Below, piece by piece: positions 24,851 to 34,353 of a DNA stretch of 64,000 bases. The notes below the pieces were generated by a model. The model was not told where the DNA came from, did no database searches, and worked only from the letters and a program-made list of their open reading frames with translations. Both the position numbers and the translations under genes were made by a program. Source of the DNA: an uncultured Desulfobacter sp. (GTDB lineage Bacteria > Desulfobacterota > Desulfobacteria > Desulfobacterales > Desulfobacteraceae); NCBI RefSeq assembly GCF_963664415.1, contig NZ_OY761445.1, forward strand, positions 62,001 through 126,000, read 5' to 3'. Numbering within the stretch: position 1 is the first letter of the stretch; every line of letters begins with the position of its first letter.

Positions 24851-27800
24851 ATGCGAGATCTTTTCAGAAAAATACCGTTTAATTACACCTCGGCCGGGGA
24901 CGACCAGATCATTGCCCATTTGTTTGGCAATGAAATTTTAGAAACTATTCGTGTCCTGGAAACACTTAAGGGAACAGGCAGATCCTCCCGCCTTCTCCAC
25001 CGATTTATGGGGGACCTTTTCGTCATCCGCAGGAATGCCTTTTTATTTCAGGAACTGGTCGAACATCCCGTGCTCCGACGGCGGCTGTTTACCGAATTTG
25101 AAAATGACCTTTTCAATATTGCTGAACATGCTGAACATGAAGAGGTTCGCATTGTACTTGACGCCTGCAGATCTTCACTGCGACAGCTAAAAACCCAGAT
25201 CAATGCCGTTGCAAAAGAGCAGACAAGGGTTTCACGGCGGCTTTCTCCTGTGGTGGGAAAAAACAACATCTGCTTTGATCCCTTTAACATTACCGCACAT
25301 ATCACGGACGCCACAGACTGGCGAAGATACACGCCCGCTGCAGTAATTCGGCCGGACCGTGAAGATCAGATCCCCAAGCTGGTCAAAAAATTAAAAGATT
25401 TAAAATTTCATATCATTCCCCGGGGCGGGGGCACCGGTCTGACCGGTGGGGCTACACCCCTGGCACCGGACTGCGTGATGATCAATACGGAAAAACTGAA
25501 CACAATTTTTCCCATTGAACACCGCAAAACACCGGACGGCAGAGATTATGCCGTGATGCCCATGGAAGCAGGGGTCATTACCCAGGATGCCAAGGATTCG
25601 GCTGCGGCCCAGGGTTACATTTTCGCCACGGATCCCACCTCTGCCTGGGCCTGTACCATTGGCGGCAACCTGGCTGAAAACGCCGGTGGAAAGACAGCGG
25701 TGCTTTATGGTACTGCCATAGATAATGTCTTGTCTTTCAGGATCACCATGCCCGACGGCCAACTGCTGACAGTGGCGCGCCAGGACCATCCCTTACGTAA
25801 AATTTTGTACGAGGATACCCTTAGCTTTGTAATCAAAGATGAAACCGGTAAAATCCTTGACACCATTGAACTGAACGGGGCGGATGTCCGTAAAAAAGGT
25901 TTGGGCAAGGATGTCACCAATAAGGTTTTAGGCGGTCTGCCCGGCGTACAGAAAGAAGGATGCGACGGCATCATTACCTGGGCTGAATTTATCCTATATC
26001 CGGAGTTCGCACACAAGGCCACCTGCTGCATTGAATTTTTCGGCAACGACATGACCGAGGCCGGCAAGGTGATAACGCAAATCTGTACCCGATTTGAGAA
26101 CAGCGATCCTGCGCTGATGGCCCTGGAACATTTTGACGAAGAATACATTAAGGCCATCAAATACAAAACCAAGCGGTCTGTGGGAGACCGGCTTAAAGCC
26201 GTATTACTCATTGACATGGTGTCCAATGATCTGTTCCTTCTTGACCAGGGCATGCGTACCATAGAAACGATCCTTGAAGCCTATGACAAGACCGGGCTCT
26301 CCATTGCCCGGAACAGGACCGAGGCTGCCCGTTACTGGGAGGACCGCAAGCGGCTGGGGGCCATAGCCGCTCATACCAATGCCTTCAAGCTCAACGAAGA
26401 TATTGTTCTGCCCATTGATAGTCTGGCTGACTTTGTCAGATTTGTTGATGACACCAACCTTGAAGAAAAAAAATATACCCAGGGCCGGATTATTCAAAAT
26501 ATCCTGACCTATCTGGAGACAGCTATTCCCCAGTCTGATCCCGAGTGGCTGGGAAAAAAGGTCGGACGGATCAAGGATCTTGCTTACGGTATCCGCAAGA
26601 AACTCGACATTGCATCCCGAGACGCTCTGGAAGCCTTTATTCATACTAAAAATTTTCACACCAAAATCCAGGATCACCTGCACGGCTACAGCCTGGTTTT
26701 ATCTAATGTGGAAGAGATTTACAATGACACCTTAAGCCGACTGATTGTCATTGCAACCCACATGCATGCCGGGGACGGTAACGTACATGTGAATATTCCA
26801 GTATTTTCCAATGATAAGGAGATGCTTGCCCGGGCCCACATGACCGCCGACAAGGTCATGGCAAAAGCCGTCGCCCTTGATGGTGTGGTCTCCGGTGAAC
26901 ACGGTATCGGTGTTACCAAGTTCAAATACCTGGATAAAGAGCAGGTGAGCCGGTTTGACGCCTACCGCAAACAGGTGGACCCGAACGGGTTGATGAACCC
27001 TGGCAAATTATCCGAGTCCGATATTTTGAACAAGGTGTTTACCCCGTCATTCAATCTTATGAAACTTGAGGCCCAGATCCTCAAGCACGGGTCGCTTTCC
27101 GAACTGTCTGCCAGCATTTCCCATTGTGTTCGCTGCGGTAAATGCAAACCCGAGTGCCCTGTGTTCTATCCGGCAAGGAACATGTTTTTTCATCCCCGGA
27201 ATAAAAATCTGGCTTTGGGCGCTTTGATCGAGGCGTTGCTTTACATTACCCAGCGGACCCAGTCCACAAAATTCAAGGTATTGAAAAATCTTGAGCAGAT
27301 CGGTGATCATTGTACGATCTGCCATAAGTGCCTTGAAAAGTGTCCGGTGAACATTGATACCGGGGTTATTTCCATCAAGGAACGTGAAATTCTTAAAAAA
27401 ATGAATTTCAAGCATACGCCTGTACCCACAAAGTTAACTTTGGGGTATTTGGGTAACCGCAACCAGACACTAAACCCGATTATTCGTACAGGGCTTTTAA
27501 CAGCAGGCAGTGCTGTTCAGCAAACGGCAGTCAAGCTTGCAAAATCGGTTTCTTTTTTACCCGCGTTAAAGGAAACAAAAGCACTGCAGATGCTAAACAC
27601 TTCGGTGTCACAGCCGGGTCTGACCACGCTTCGGGCCCACCTGCCATCTGCAGACCGAAATCAGGCTATTTTGATTGATCCTCCTGGCAAAATTACGTCA
27701 ACAGTGTTTTATTTCCCAGGATGCGGCAGTGAGCGCATGTTTTCCAATATCTCAAAGGCGACCATTTTTTTGTTGCTCTCCCAGGGACACCAGGTGGTGT

Positions 27801-28441
27801 TGCCGCCGCCATACATGTGCTGCGGATATCCGCTGAAGGTGAATGCCCGGATCAAAGAGGCCCAAAAGGTCTCTCTTGAGAATACCATTATCATGACCCA
27901 GATTCGGGACATGTTCTATGATCTTGATTTTTCCGGCTGTATTGTCTCCTGCGGCACCTGTATGGATTCGTTGTCCGATCTGGGCATAACAGAACTGTTT
28001 GATGCAAAGCTGTTTGATATTTCCGGGTACCTGTTTGAACATGGTTTGACCACTGAAGAACCCCACGCCTGTCTTTACCATGCCCCCTGCCATGACAGTT
28101 TAAAGGGCACGGCAACTGCACAGCTTGCCAAAGCAGGCATTGACGCACGGCCCGTTCCATACTGCTGCTCCGAAGCCGGAACCATGTCGCTGTCCCGGCC
28201 GGATATCAGCTACAACATGTTTTTAAGGAAACAGGAAACTGTTAAACAGGTGAGTCAGGGCCTTGATAAAGTAAAGCCAAAGATATTGACCAACTGCCCG
28301 TCCTGTGTCCAGGGGTTAGGCCGCCAGAGTCAGGTAACTGCGGTGCATATGGCTGTGGCGCTGGCACGGCTTACGGGTGGTGCCGACTGGATGAAGCAGT
28401 TTCGGGCTTTGATTAAAAATATGGAAATCGTAACCTTCTGA
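24851..28441 (+). CDS. Large FAD/Fe-S oxidoreductase (DUF3683, GlcD/Dld-like, 2x4Fe-4S, CCG domains)
   Basis: The 1196-residue protein combines an N-terminal DUF3683-like segment (about 1-140), an FAD-binding PCMH-type domain (IIPRGGGTGLTGGATPLAP about 190-208, TIGGNLAENAGGK), a C-terminal flavoprotein domain ending HAGDGNVHVNIPVF and SGEHGIGVTKF, two ferredoxin motifs CVRCGKCKPECPVF and CTICHKCLEKCPV, and two CCG domains (FPGCGSER, CCGYPLK; HAPCHDSLKG, CCSEAGT). This is a one-chain version of a GlcD-GlcF or D-lactate dehydrogenase-type enzyme that oxidises a 2-hydroxy acid and passes electrons via Fe-S clusters. The substrate (lactate, glycolate or 2-hydroxyglutarate) is not determined. rsmE begins one base after its stop. 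Confidence 0.88.
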   Translation: MRDLFRKIPFNYTSAGDDQIIAHLFGNEILETIRVLETLKGTGRSSRLLHRFMGDLFVIRRNAFLFQELVEHPVLRRRLFTEFENDLFNIAEHAEHEEVRIVLDACRSSLRQLKTQINAVAKEQTRVSRRLSPVVGKNNICFDPFNITAHITDATDWRRYTPAAVIRPDREDQIPKLVKKLKDLKFHIIPRGGGTGLTGGATPLAPDCVMINTEKLNTIFPIEHRKTPDGRDYAVMPMEAGVITQDAKDSAAAQGYIFATDPTSAWACTIGGNLAENAGGKTAVLYGTAIDNVLSFRITMPDGQLLTVARQDHPLRKILYEDTLSFVIKDETGKILDTIELNGADVRKKGLGKDVTNKVLGGLPGVQKEGCDGIITWAEFILYPEFAHKATCCIEFFGNDMTEAGKVITQICTRFENSDPALMALEHFDEEYIKAIKYKTKRSVGDRLKAVLLIDMVSNDLFLLDQGMRTIETILEAYDKTGLSIARNRTEAARYWEDRKRLGAIAAHTNAFKLNEDIVLPIDSLADFVRFVDDTNLEEKKYTQGRIIQNILTYLETAIPQSDPEWLGKKVGRIKDLAYGIRKKLDIASRDALEAFIHTKNFHTKIQDHLHGYSLVLSNVEEIYNDTLSRLIVIATHMHAGDGNVHVNIPVFSNDKEMLARAHMTADKVMAKAVALDGVVSGEHGIGVTKFKYLDKEQVSRFDAYRKQVDPNGLMNPGKLSESDILNKVFTPSFNLMKLEAQILKHGSLSELSASISHCVRCGKCKPECPVFYPARNMFFHPRNKNLALGALIEALLYITQRTQSTKFKVLKNLEQIGDHCTICHKCLEKCPVNIDTGVISIKEREILKKMNFKHTPVPTKLTLGYLGNRNQTLNPIIRTGLLTAGSAVQQTAVKLAKSVSFLPALKETKALQMLNTSVSQPGLTTLRAHLPSADRNQAILIDPPGKITSTVFYFPGCGSERMFSNISKATIFLLLSQGHQVVLPPPYMCCGYPLKVNARIKEAQKVSLENTIIMTQIRDMFYDLDFSGCIVSCGTCMDSLSDLGITELFDAKLFDISGYLFEHGLTTEEPHACLYHAPCHDSLKGTATAQLAKAGIDARPVPYCCSEAGTMSLSRPDISYNMFLRKQETVKQVSQGLDKVKPKILTNCPSCVQGLGRQSQVTAVHMAVALARLTGGADWMKQFRALIKNMEIVTF

Positions 28442-28442
28442 C

Positions 28443-29153
28443 ATGAACCTTATCCTGCTGGAAGACCGAGATTTTATAGGTCCGGATCGGGTTCGGCTCC
28501 AAGATGACCGATGCAGACATATTAACCGGGTGATAAAGGCAAAGCCTGGAGACACACTTGTCTGCGGGAAAATAAATGCAAAAATGGGTACAGGGCGTGT
28601 CTTGTCCATTGACCGGCACTTCATTGACATGCAGGTTTGCCTTGACCAGGATCCGCCGTCCCCATTGCCCTTGACCCTGATCCTGGCGTTACCCAGACCC
28701 AAGATGCTTAAAAGAATACTGTACAATCTTGCAAGCTTAGGTGTAAAAAAAATTTTTCTGGTCAATTCCCGGCGGGTGGAGAAAAGTTTCTGGGATTCAG
28801 GCGTATTATCCGAATCGGATATTCAGCGCCATCTATACCTCGGTCTTTGCCAGGCTAAGGACACCCTCGTGCCTCGAGTCCATCTCAAACGTTTTTTTTC
28901 TCCTTTTGTTAAAGAAGAATTGCCGAAATTGAGCAGAAACAAAAAAAGGATTCTTGCCCATCCCAAAGCGAAAACATCTTGTCCAATGGGACTCAATTCC
29001 GATACAGTGCTTGTGATCGGTCCGGAAGGCGGATTTATTGATCTTGAAGTGCAGACACTGGTGGACCAAGGCTTTGAACCTATGACTATGGGTAGCCGGA
29101 TTTTGCGGGTGGAAACTGCCGTAACCGCTTTGGTTTCAAGGCTTTTTACTTGA
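28443..29153 (+). CDS. rsmE: 16S rRNA m3U1498 methyltransferase
   Basis: The 236-residue SPOUT methyltransferase has RsmE features: N-terminal PUA-like part with RCRHINRVIKAKPGD, LALPRPKMLKRILYNLASLGV, the SAM knot VLVIGPEGGFIDLEVQ and the C-terminal MGSRILRVETAVTALVSRL. It methylates U1498 of 16S rRNA. The ATG follows the stop of the FAD oxidoreductase by one base, so it is co-transcribed with it. Confidence 0.94.
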   Translation: MNLILLEDRDFIGPDRVRLQDDRCRHINRVIKAKPGDTLVCGKINAKMGTGRVLSIDRHFIDMQVCLDQDPPSPLPLTLILALPRPKMLKRILYNLASLGVKKIFLVNSRRVEKSFWDSGVLSESDIQRHLYLGLCQAKDTLVPRVHLKRFFSPFVKEELPKLSRNKKRILAHPKAKTSCPMGLNSDTVLVIGPEGGFIDLEVQTLVDQGFEPMTMGSRILRVETAVTALVSRLFT

Positions 29154-29176
29154 AATGTTATATTGTGGAGATAAAA

Positions 29177-29338
29177 ATGGATAAAAAAACAGAAAAAATA
29201 AGACAAGAGGCATATGAGAGCCTGCCTCATATTATTAAAGATAGTCTGACCCCGGAAGAAAAAGAACTATTTTTAACTGCCGAACAATGGCCTGACAGTC
29301 TTTTTGCCAAACTGGATGAATTTATAACTAAAGAATAG
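29177..29338 (+). CDS. Small acidic hypothetical protein
   Basis: A 53-residue frame with ATG at 29177 and GTGGAG upstream. An in-frame ATG at 29150, inside the rsmE end, is less likely. The sequence is charged (KKTEKIRQEAYESLPHI, LTPEEKELFLTAEQWPD), probably helical, and unfamiliar to me. It probably belongs to the rsmE transcript. Confidence 0.6.
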   Translation: MDKKTEKIRQEAYESLPHIIKDSLTPEEKELFLTAEQWPDSLFAKLDEFITKE

Positions 29339-29416
29339 GGCTTTGCCGATTCATTGACATCAGTTGATCAAGAATTTATACTGAAATAATTCAATTTTCA
29401 GGTGATCGGAAAAAGC

Positions 29417-29908
29417 ATGAAACCTAAAGGGCTGCAGAATACAGACGGTTCCCCTCTGAAAAAATATGACAAATATGCCCATGTACTCCAAAAAACAAAG
29501 TGGGCAAGGGAGTTTTCCTGGAAGCATCTCCAAAAAATATGTTTCTATATTGAACCGGTAATCGCTAAACCGGGAGCCATCGTGTTCAAAGAAGGAGATA
29601 CAGACAAAAGTTTAGGGATTATTGTCAAGGGTGCCATTGATATTCTTAAGGAAAACACCCGGGTCAGTACCCTGACCAGTTCCCAGACCTTTGGCGAAAT
29701 GGCCCTGATCGACGGCGAACCTCGCTCCGCATCGGGTATTGCCGCCAAAGAAACCGTAATTTTTTTCATGAGCCAGGAGAATCTGATTCTCCTGACCCGG
29801 GACGATCCGGAATTAGGCGTCCAACTGCTGTGGAAAATCTCCAAGCTTATCAGTCAGCGGTTACGTCAAACCACCGGGATGCTGGTGGATTATATGGGAG
29901 AGTATTGA
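29417..29908 (+). CDS. Cyclic nucleotide-binding domain protein
   Basis: The 163-residue product (ATG at 29417; a GTG at 29402 adds five residues) contains one cNMP-binding fold: EGDTDKSLGIIVKGAIDIL, SQTFGEMALIDGEPRSASGIAAKE, with the phosphate-binding cassette FGEMALIDGEPRSA. There is no HTH or enzymatic domain, so it may act as an adaptor regulated by cAMP or another ligand. It could respond without nucleotide, since such folds diverge. Confidence 0.85.
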   Translation: MKPKGLQNTDGSPLKKYDKYAHVLQKTKWAREFSWKHLQKICFYIEPVIAKPGAIVFKEGDTDKSLGIIVKGAIDILKENTRVSTLTSSQTFGEMALIDGEPRSASGIAAKETVIFFMSQENLILLTRDDPELGVQLLWKISKLISQRLRQTTGMLVDYMGEY

Positions 29909-30188
29909 GGAACCGGTACAAAGTCAGATTACGACAATTTTTAGATATAACCGGCTGAAATTATTAATATAGGTCAGGTGGTTTTCGACTTTTTACGGGT
30001 TCATTCATATTGATTTTGTCGTGTTTTTCCCTGATTGGCAAAAAAATTGGCTATGCAATTGAATAAATATACTTCTCCAAGAAGAAAAAAAATGTTGCTT
30101 AAAAAATTATAAATTTAGAAGGTTTTTTCATTTTACTATTTATTCTATAGGTTACAGCTCCCCCTCAATTTAGAAAGATTAAGAAAAT

Positions 30189-31013
30189 ATGATCCAACAA
30201 GACGACTTTAAAGAAATCTCTTTTGAAGAATTTGAGCAATACCGCGCCGATAGTAAAGAAAACAATTATCTGGTTGTTGATGTCCGGCAGGAAAATGAAT
30301 ATAAATCAGGGCATGTCCCAGGGGCCAAGCTGATTCCTTTAAACATCCTGGGGGATCATTTACCTGAACTTGCTTTGGACAAGGATCTGTTTTTTTACTG
30401 CCATAGCGGTGTCAGGTCTGAAGTGGCTGGAATAATGGCTGCAGAAGAGGGCAGAGACGCCCAAAAAATTTACAACATCACTGGTGGATTTTGCTCCTAC
30501 CAGGGGCATTCTTTGGATGGTTTCCCACGACTGCAGGTATTTGACTACCAAGAAGATGATACTCGGCTGCTTTATCAGGCTATGGAATTGGAAAAAGCTG
30601 CAGAACATTTTTATGAAACCATTCTTGCTTTTGTCCCGGATGAAAAATTTAAAGGAACCATTGAACAATTGGCCAAGGCGGAAATTGCCCATGCCCGAAC
30701 CATTTATTCATACTGGAAGCAAATAGTTGAAAATCCACAACCCTTTGAAGACATTTATGAAGTTTTAAAAGGCGATATCCTTGAAAGTGGTCAGCCCCTA
30801 TCCGAAGTGACAACAGCCCTGTATGCAAACAACGAGATTACATGGACTGACATTATTGAGATGGCTTTGAGCATTGAAATTCAAGCCTATGATCTTTATC
30901 GCACCATGGCGGACCGTCGGGGGAAGGGTGAGGCACAAAACGCCTTTCTCTCTATTGCCCAGATGGAAAAAGCACATATGAAGCTGGCAGCTAAACTGTT
31001 AGATGTGCAATAG
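30189..31013 (+). CDS. Rhodanese-ferritin-like fusion protein
   Basis: The first 110 of 274 residues are a rhodanese domain with VVDVRQENEYKSGHVPGA and active-site loop CHSGVRSE (C71). Residues 125-274 form a four-helix ferritin/rubrerythrin-like domain with LYQAMELEKAAEHFYE, AKAEIAHARTIYSYW, and IAQMEKAHMKLAAKLL carrying Glu and ExxH-type iron ligands. The fusion suggests coupling of sulfane sulfur transfer to a di-iron centre, perhaps in sulfide or peroxide detoxification. This function is inference. A perfect 32-bp palindrome follows the gene. Confidence 0.87.
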   Translation: MIQQDDFKEISFEEFEQYRADSKENNYLVVDVRQENEYKSGHVPGAKLIPLNILGDHLPELALDKDLFFYCHSGVRSEVAGIMAAEEGRDAQKIYNITGGFCSYQGHSLDGFPRLQVFDYQEDDTRLLYQAMELEKAAEHFYETILAFVPDEKFKGTIEQLAKAEIAHARTIYSYWKQIVENPQPFEDIYEVLKGDILESGQPLSEVTTALYANNEITWTDIIEMALSIEIQAYDLYRTMADRRGKGEAQNAFLSIAQMEKAHMKLAAKLLDVQ

Positions 31014-31018
31014 CATAA

Positions 31019-31050
31019 ACCCCATCGTTGGTTCGAACCAACGATGGGGT
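31019..31050. terminator. Perfect 32-bp palindrome after the rhodanese gene
   Basis: ACCCCATCGTTGGTTC is followed by its exact complement with no loop. It starts 5 bases after the stop codon. There is no T tract, so it may act as a terminator with weak release, an mRNA-stabilising hairpin, or a protein-binding palindrome. Confidence 0.65.
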
Positions 31051-31136
31051 AAAATTCCGTGCTGATTTAAAAGGGTTGTATTTCAATATTTCATTCAGGC
31101 ATTTATTAGCAGGGATTCTCGGCCTGAATACTTTTC

Positions 31137-31172
31137 TTGACAAAAAGCATTTTATTATCTTATAAAATGCTT
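31137..31172 (+). promoter_or_regulatory. Promoter with overlapping operator before katG remnant
   Basis: TTGACA (31137) and TATAAA (31161) with 18-bp spacing form a sigma70-type promoter. The inverted repeat AAGCATTTTA (31145-31154) and TAAAATGCTT (31163-31172) spans the -10 side. Its AT-rich form is reminiscent of Fur/PerR-type operators, which often control catalase genes. It is about 180 bp before the katG start. Confidence 0.5.
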
Positions 31173-31353
31173 ATTTATTACAAATGGGCTACCCTAGTCC
31201 GAACTTATCAAAGCGATTACCTCCTCATAACAGTGATGAATCGGGCTCATCCATCAACACTCAGACTCACGTCAAGACGAAATTAATAGCAATTCAATAC
31301 CTTATTGAAATTTTCTTAATAGGAAAGTTATTAAATTTAACAGGAGAGCAGAC

Positions 31354-32781
31354 ATGAGTGACAGAACCGAAGGTAAATGTCCTGTGATGCACGGCAGTCA
31401 TACGCTTGCCGGGACATCCAAATACAGACTGGTGGCCGAATGCACTGAATTTGGACATATTACACCAACACGACACCAAAACAAATCCACTGGGCGATGA
31501 TTTTAATTATCATGAAGAACTTAAAAAACTTGACGTCAATGCTTTGAAACAAGATATTCGGGATTTGCTTGTCACCAGTCAGGATTGGTGGCCGGCAGAC
31601 CACGGTTTCTATGGCGGCATAGGGCGTAACGTGGTTGCAGGTGGTCCGGAGGGTGCATGGACGACAGATCCAACCAAGTGGGATATGGGCTTTTTCGATA
31701 TGCTTTTCGGCCATGAATGGGAAATCACCAAGTCTCCTGCGGGAGCCAAACAGTGGAAACCTGTGGACATTAAAGAAGAAGACATGCCAACTGACCCGGA
31801 AGACCCGTCCATTCGCGTAATGCCGATGATGACGGATGCGGATATGGCCATGAAAGTTGACCCATCGTGATCTTGGGCCCAAGAGCTGTTACTTTGGCCC
31901 CGATGTGCCTGAAGAGGATTTGGTCTGGCAAGACCCCGTTCCCAAAGGAAATACTCAGTTTGATATTGGCCATCTCAAAACTTTAATTCGCGAAAGCGGA
32001 TTGTCCGTTGCTGATATGGTGAGTACGCACCTTTCGTGGTTCAGATAACCGGGGTGGAGCCAACGGCTCAAGAATTCGCTTAGCACCGCAGAAAGACTGG
32101 GAAGGAAATGAGCCTGAACGCCTTTAGCGTGTACTGGCTGTTTTGGAGCCTTTGGCCGCTAAGGTTGGGGCGTCCATTGCAGATACGATTGTTCTGGCAG
32201 GTAATGTGGGGGTTGAATTGGCAGCCAAAGCTGGTGGTGTGGAAATCGATGTACCTTTTGCGCCGGGCCGGGGCGATGCAACGGATGAAATGACGGATGC
32301 AGAGTCGTTCACCGTTCTGGAGCCTCTCGCTGATGGTTTTCGTAATTATTTGCAAAAGGATTACATTCCGGCTCCGGAGGAAATGCTGCTTGACCGAGCA
32401 CAGCTTATGGGGCTTGCAGCACCTGAGATGACAGTGCTTATCGGTGGTATGCGTGTTATGGGAACCAACTACGGCAGCAGTAAACATGGCGTATTTACCG
32501 ACCAAGAGGGTGCCTTAACCAACGCCTTTTTTGTTGCCCTGACTGACATGGCTTACAAGTGGGAATCAGCCGGGAAATCAGAATACAACATTATTGATCG
32601 TGTAACCGGCGAAACGAAATATACGGCGACGCGTGTCGACCTTGTCTTCGGCTCTAACTCCATTTTGCGTGCCTATGCTGAGGTTTATGCCCAAGACGAT
32701 AATATGAATAAATTCGTTCAGGATTTCGTTAAGGCATGGGAAAAAGTGATGGATGCGGATCGCTTTGATCGATCTATTTAA
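31354..32781 (+). pseudogene. katG: Catalase-peroxidase gene, decayed
   Basis: The reading frame starts MSDRTEGKCPVMHGS with a CAGGAG site, then shifts within the GTS/DWWPN region (31406 frame: TDWWPNALNLDILHQH). After SQDWWPADHGFYGG it jumps to IGRNVVAGGPEGAW, so the segment with the distal Arg-Trp-His set and the proximal haem His is deleted. A stop follows MKVDPS, another frame continues THRDLGPKSCYFGPDVPEED, and after more stops the C-terminal domain (VLEPLAAKVGASIADTIVLA onward) is readable to 32781. About 1.4 kb remain of a gene usually near 2.2 kb. It cannot make an active enzyme. Confidence 0.95.
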
Positions 32782-32915
32782 ATTTTGTATTTTTTTGTAT
32801 AAGTTCTATATGCAGAAACAAAAAGGGTTGACAAAAATCTAACAATCATCGTACGACTTTGAGCAATCAGGTTTTGTTGTATATTTGTAATATACTACTT
32901 AAAAGGGAGAAAAAG

Positions 32916-33944
32916 ATGAAAAAGGTTATTGTAGTTTTGGCGGCTATTGTTTTAATGGCAGGTTCAGCCTATGCATCACAGTGGAATTTTTATGGAAGTG
33001 CCCGTGTCAGCACCTTCTGGTCTGATACTGACACCATTTCCGGCGCTGACGGCGATACGCAATATTCTGAAGGCCTTCAGACTAATTCCCGTATTGGTGC
33101 AAATGTTAAAGTATCCGATGAACTGATCGGACGTTTTGAATATGGTACAGGTGTTAATGTCCGTTTGCTTTATGGTGAATGGGATTTTGGTGCGGGTAAA
33201 TTACTTGTGGGGCAGGATTATGCGCCTCTAACCTGGCTCTGGTCCAACCAGGTCTATGGCGATGACAATGATCTACTTAGACATGGTGCTGTTTATTCCC
33301 ACCGTCACCCTCAAATCCGTCTGACTTTTGGTGACTTTAAGATTGCTTTTATTGATCCGCAGAAAGATGTTGATGGCTTTGGCGCAGAAAGCCAAACCAT
33401 TATTCCTGCCATTGAGGTCGCGTATACTCTTGACCTTGACGTGGTTAAACTGGACTTCGGTGCCGGATACAGTACCTTTGAGGCCACTGATACTGTTGTC
33501 GGAGATGATGATGATGTTGATTCCTATGTTCTGGCTTTCGGTGCTCGGTTTGATATGGCTGGTTTCTTCATGAAGGGCGATGTTTACTATGGCCAGAATG
33601 CCGGTAACTTAATCTGGATTAATGTTGACGGCACCCAAGCCGCGGATGGCGGTTTTGCAGAATTCGATGCCACCGGTAAATTGCTCGATAACGAATGTAT
33701 TGGTTTCATGCTGGTTGCCGGGTATAAAATAAACGACATGTTTACTGTTGAAGCAGGTTATGGATTTACACAGACAGAACTTGATGACAACGATGATAAT
33801 GAAGCCGCTGCATACTACATTAACACCACCATCAATCTGGCCCCAGGCGTGTTCGTTGTTCCTGAAGTCGGTTACTTTGACGGCAAAGAAAACGGCGAAA
33901 GTGAAGTTTTTTACTACGGTATGAAATGGCAGATTAACTTCTAA
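32916..33944 (+). CDS. Outer-membrane porin-like beta-barrel protein
   Basis: The ATG at 32916 with AAGGGAG upstream gives 342 residues, starting with a signal peptide (MKKVIVVLAAIVLMAGSAYA, cleavage before SQW). An upstream in-frame ATG at 32859 would bury the signal peptide. The mature part has alternating aromatic/hydrophobic strands (SQWNFYGSARVSTFW), acidic loops rich in D and G, and ends in an aromatic beta strand (VFYYGMKWQINF) with a C-terminal Phe as in outer-membrane proteins. It probably forms a general diffusion pore. A TTGACA-like box lies at about 32828. Confidence 0.88.
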   Translation: MKKVIVVLAAIVLMAGSAYASQWNFYGSARVSTFWSDTDTISGADGDTQYSEGLQTNSRIGANVKVSDELIGRFEYGTGVNVRLLYGEWDFGAGKLLVGQDYAPLTWLWSNQVYGDDNDLLRHGAVYSHRHPQIRLTFGDFKIAFIDPQKDVDGFGAESQTIIPAIEVAYTLDLDVVKLDFGAGYSTFEATDTVVGDDDDVDSYVLAFGARFDMAGFFMKGDVYYGQNAGNLIWINVDGTQAADGGFAEFDATGKLLDNECIGFMLVAGYKINDMFTVEAGYGFTQTELDDNDDNEAAAYYINTTINLAPGVFVVPEVGYFDGKENGESEVFYYGMKWQINF

Positions 33945-34055
33945 TGCGTTGATCACTCAATTGGATACGACAAAACCTGAAGGGTTCCAGGCTTTTGCCC
34001 ATAAAAATATGTTGCGATCTTAAAAAAGTGTCATAGTCAAAAATTGCAAATCATC

Positions 34056-34190
34056 TGGGCAACCCCGGCAAGGAAGCCGGAACCCATCTTTCTTCAAAGA
34101 AAGAGAGGAAGCGTCATCTTCAAGTTGGCAAATATTACGACTGCATTTGACTGCAGCGAAATTTTGTCAACTAAAGAAGATGGCGCTTTC
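34056..34190 (+). ncRNA. Three consecutive hairpins, possible leader RNA or terminator
   Basis: Hairpin 1: TGGG-CCGGC with GCCGG-CCCA (34056-34086). Hairpin 2: TCTTTCTT with AAGAAAGA (34087-34104). Hairpin 3: GCGTCATCTTC with GAAGATGGCGC, extended by AGTTGGCAAA/TTTTGTCAACT (34108-34190). They lie 110 nt after the porin stop and before the promoter of the next gene, so they most likely belong to the porin 3' end or to a small RNA. I could not match them to a known riboswitch. Confidence 0.45.
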
Positions 34191-34267
34191 TTATTGACGA
34201 TCTGTTTTAAATCGTAATTTAACAGTGCGTTGGTTGCAAATTTCATCCTGGATGTGTGTGTTTTGTC

Positions 34268-34297
34268 TTGACACTTACCGGTACAGATTTATATGCT
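34268..34297 (+). promoter_or_regulatory. Sigma70-type promoter upstream of 34354 gene
   Basis: TTGACA (34268-34273) and TATGCT (34292-34297) are separated by 18 bp, 57 bp before the start codon of the next gene. The rest of the 33945-34353 gap holds the hairpins described separately. Confidence 0.5.
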
Positions 34298-34353
34298 TTT
34301 AGGTAGGGGAGGAGGAATTTCAGTCAACTGATATTTAATCAAGGAGCGTTTGT

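Noticed and set aside
31019..31050. GGTTCGAACC inside the palindrome resembles a tRNA T arm
   Set aside because: There is no acceptor, D or anticodon arm around it; the whole is a perfect simple palindrome.
31354..32781. katG frame changes as mere sequencing errors
   Set aside because: Besides single-base shifts, large internal segments including the haem pocket are missing, which base-call errors cannot explain.
34056..34190. Possible cyclic-di-GMP (GEMM) riboswitch
   Set aside because: The conserved GEMM strings and order of hairpins are not there; only generic GGGCAA-like bases match.
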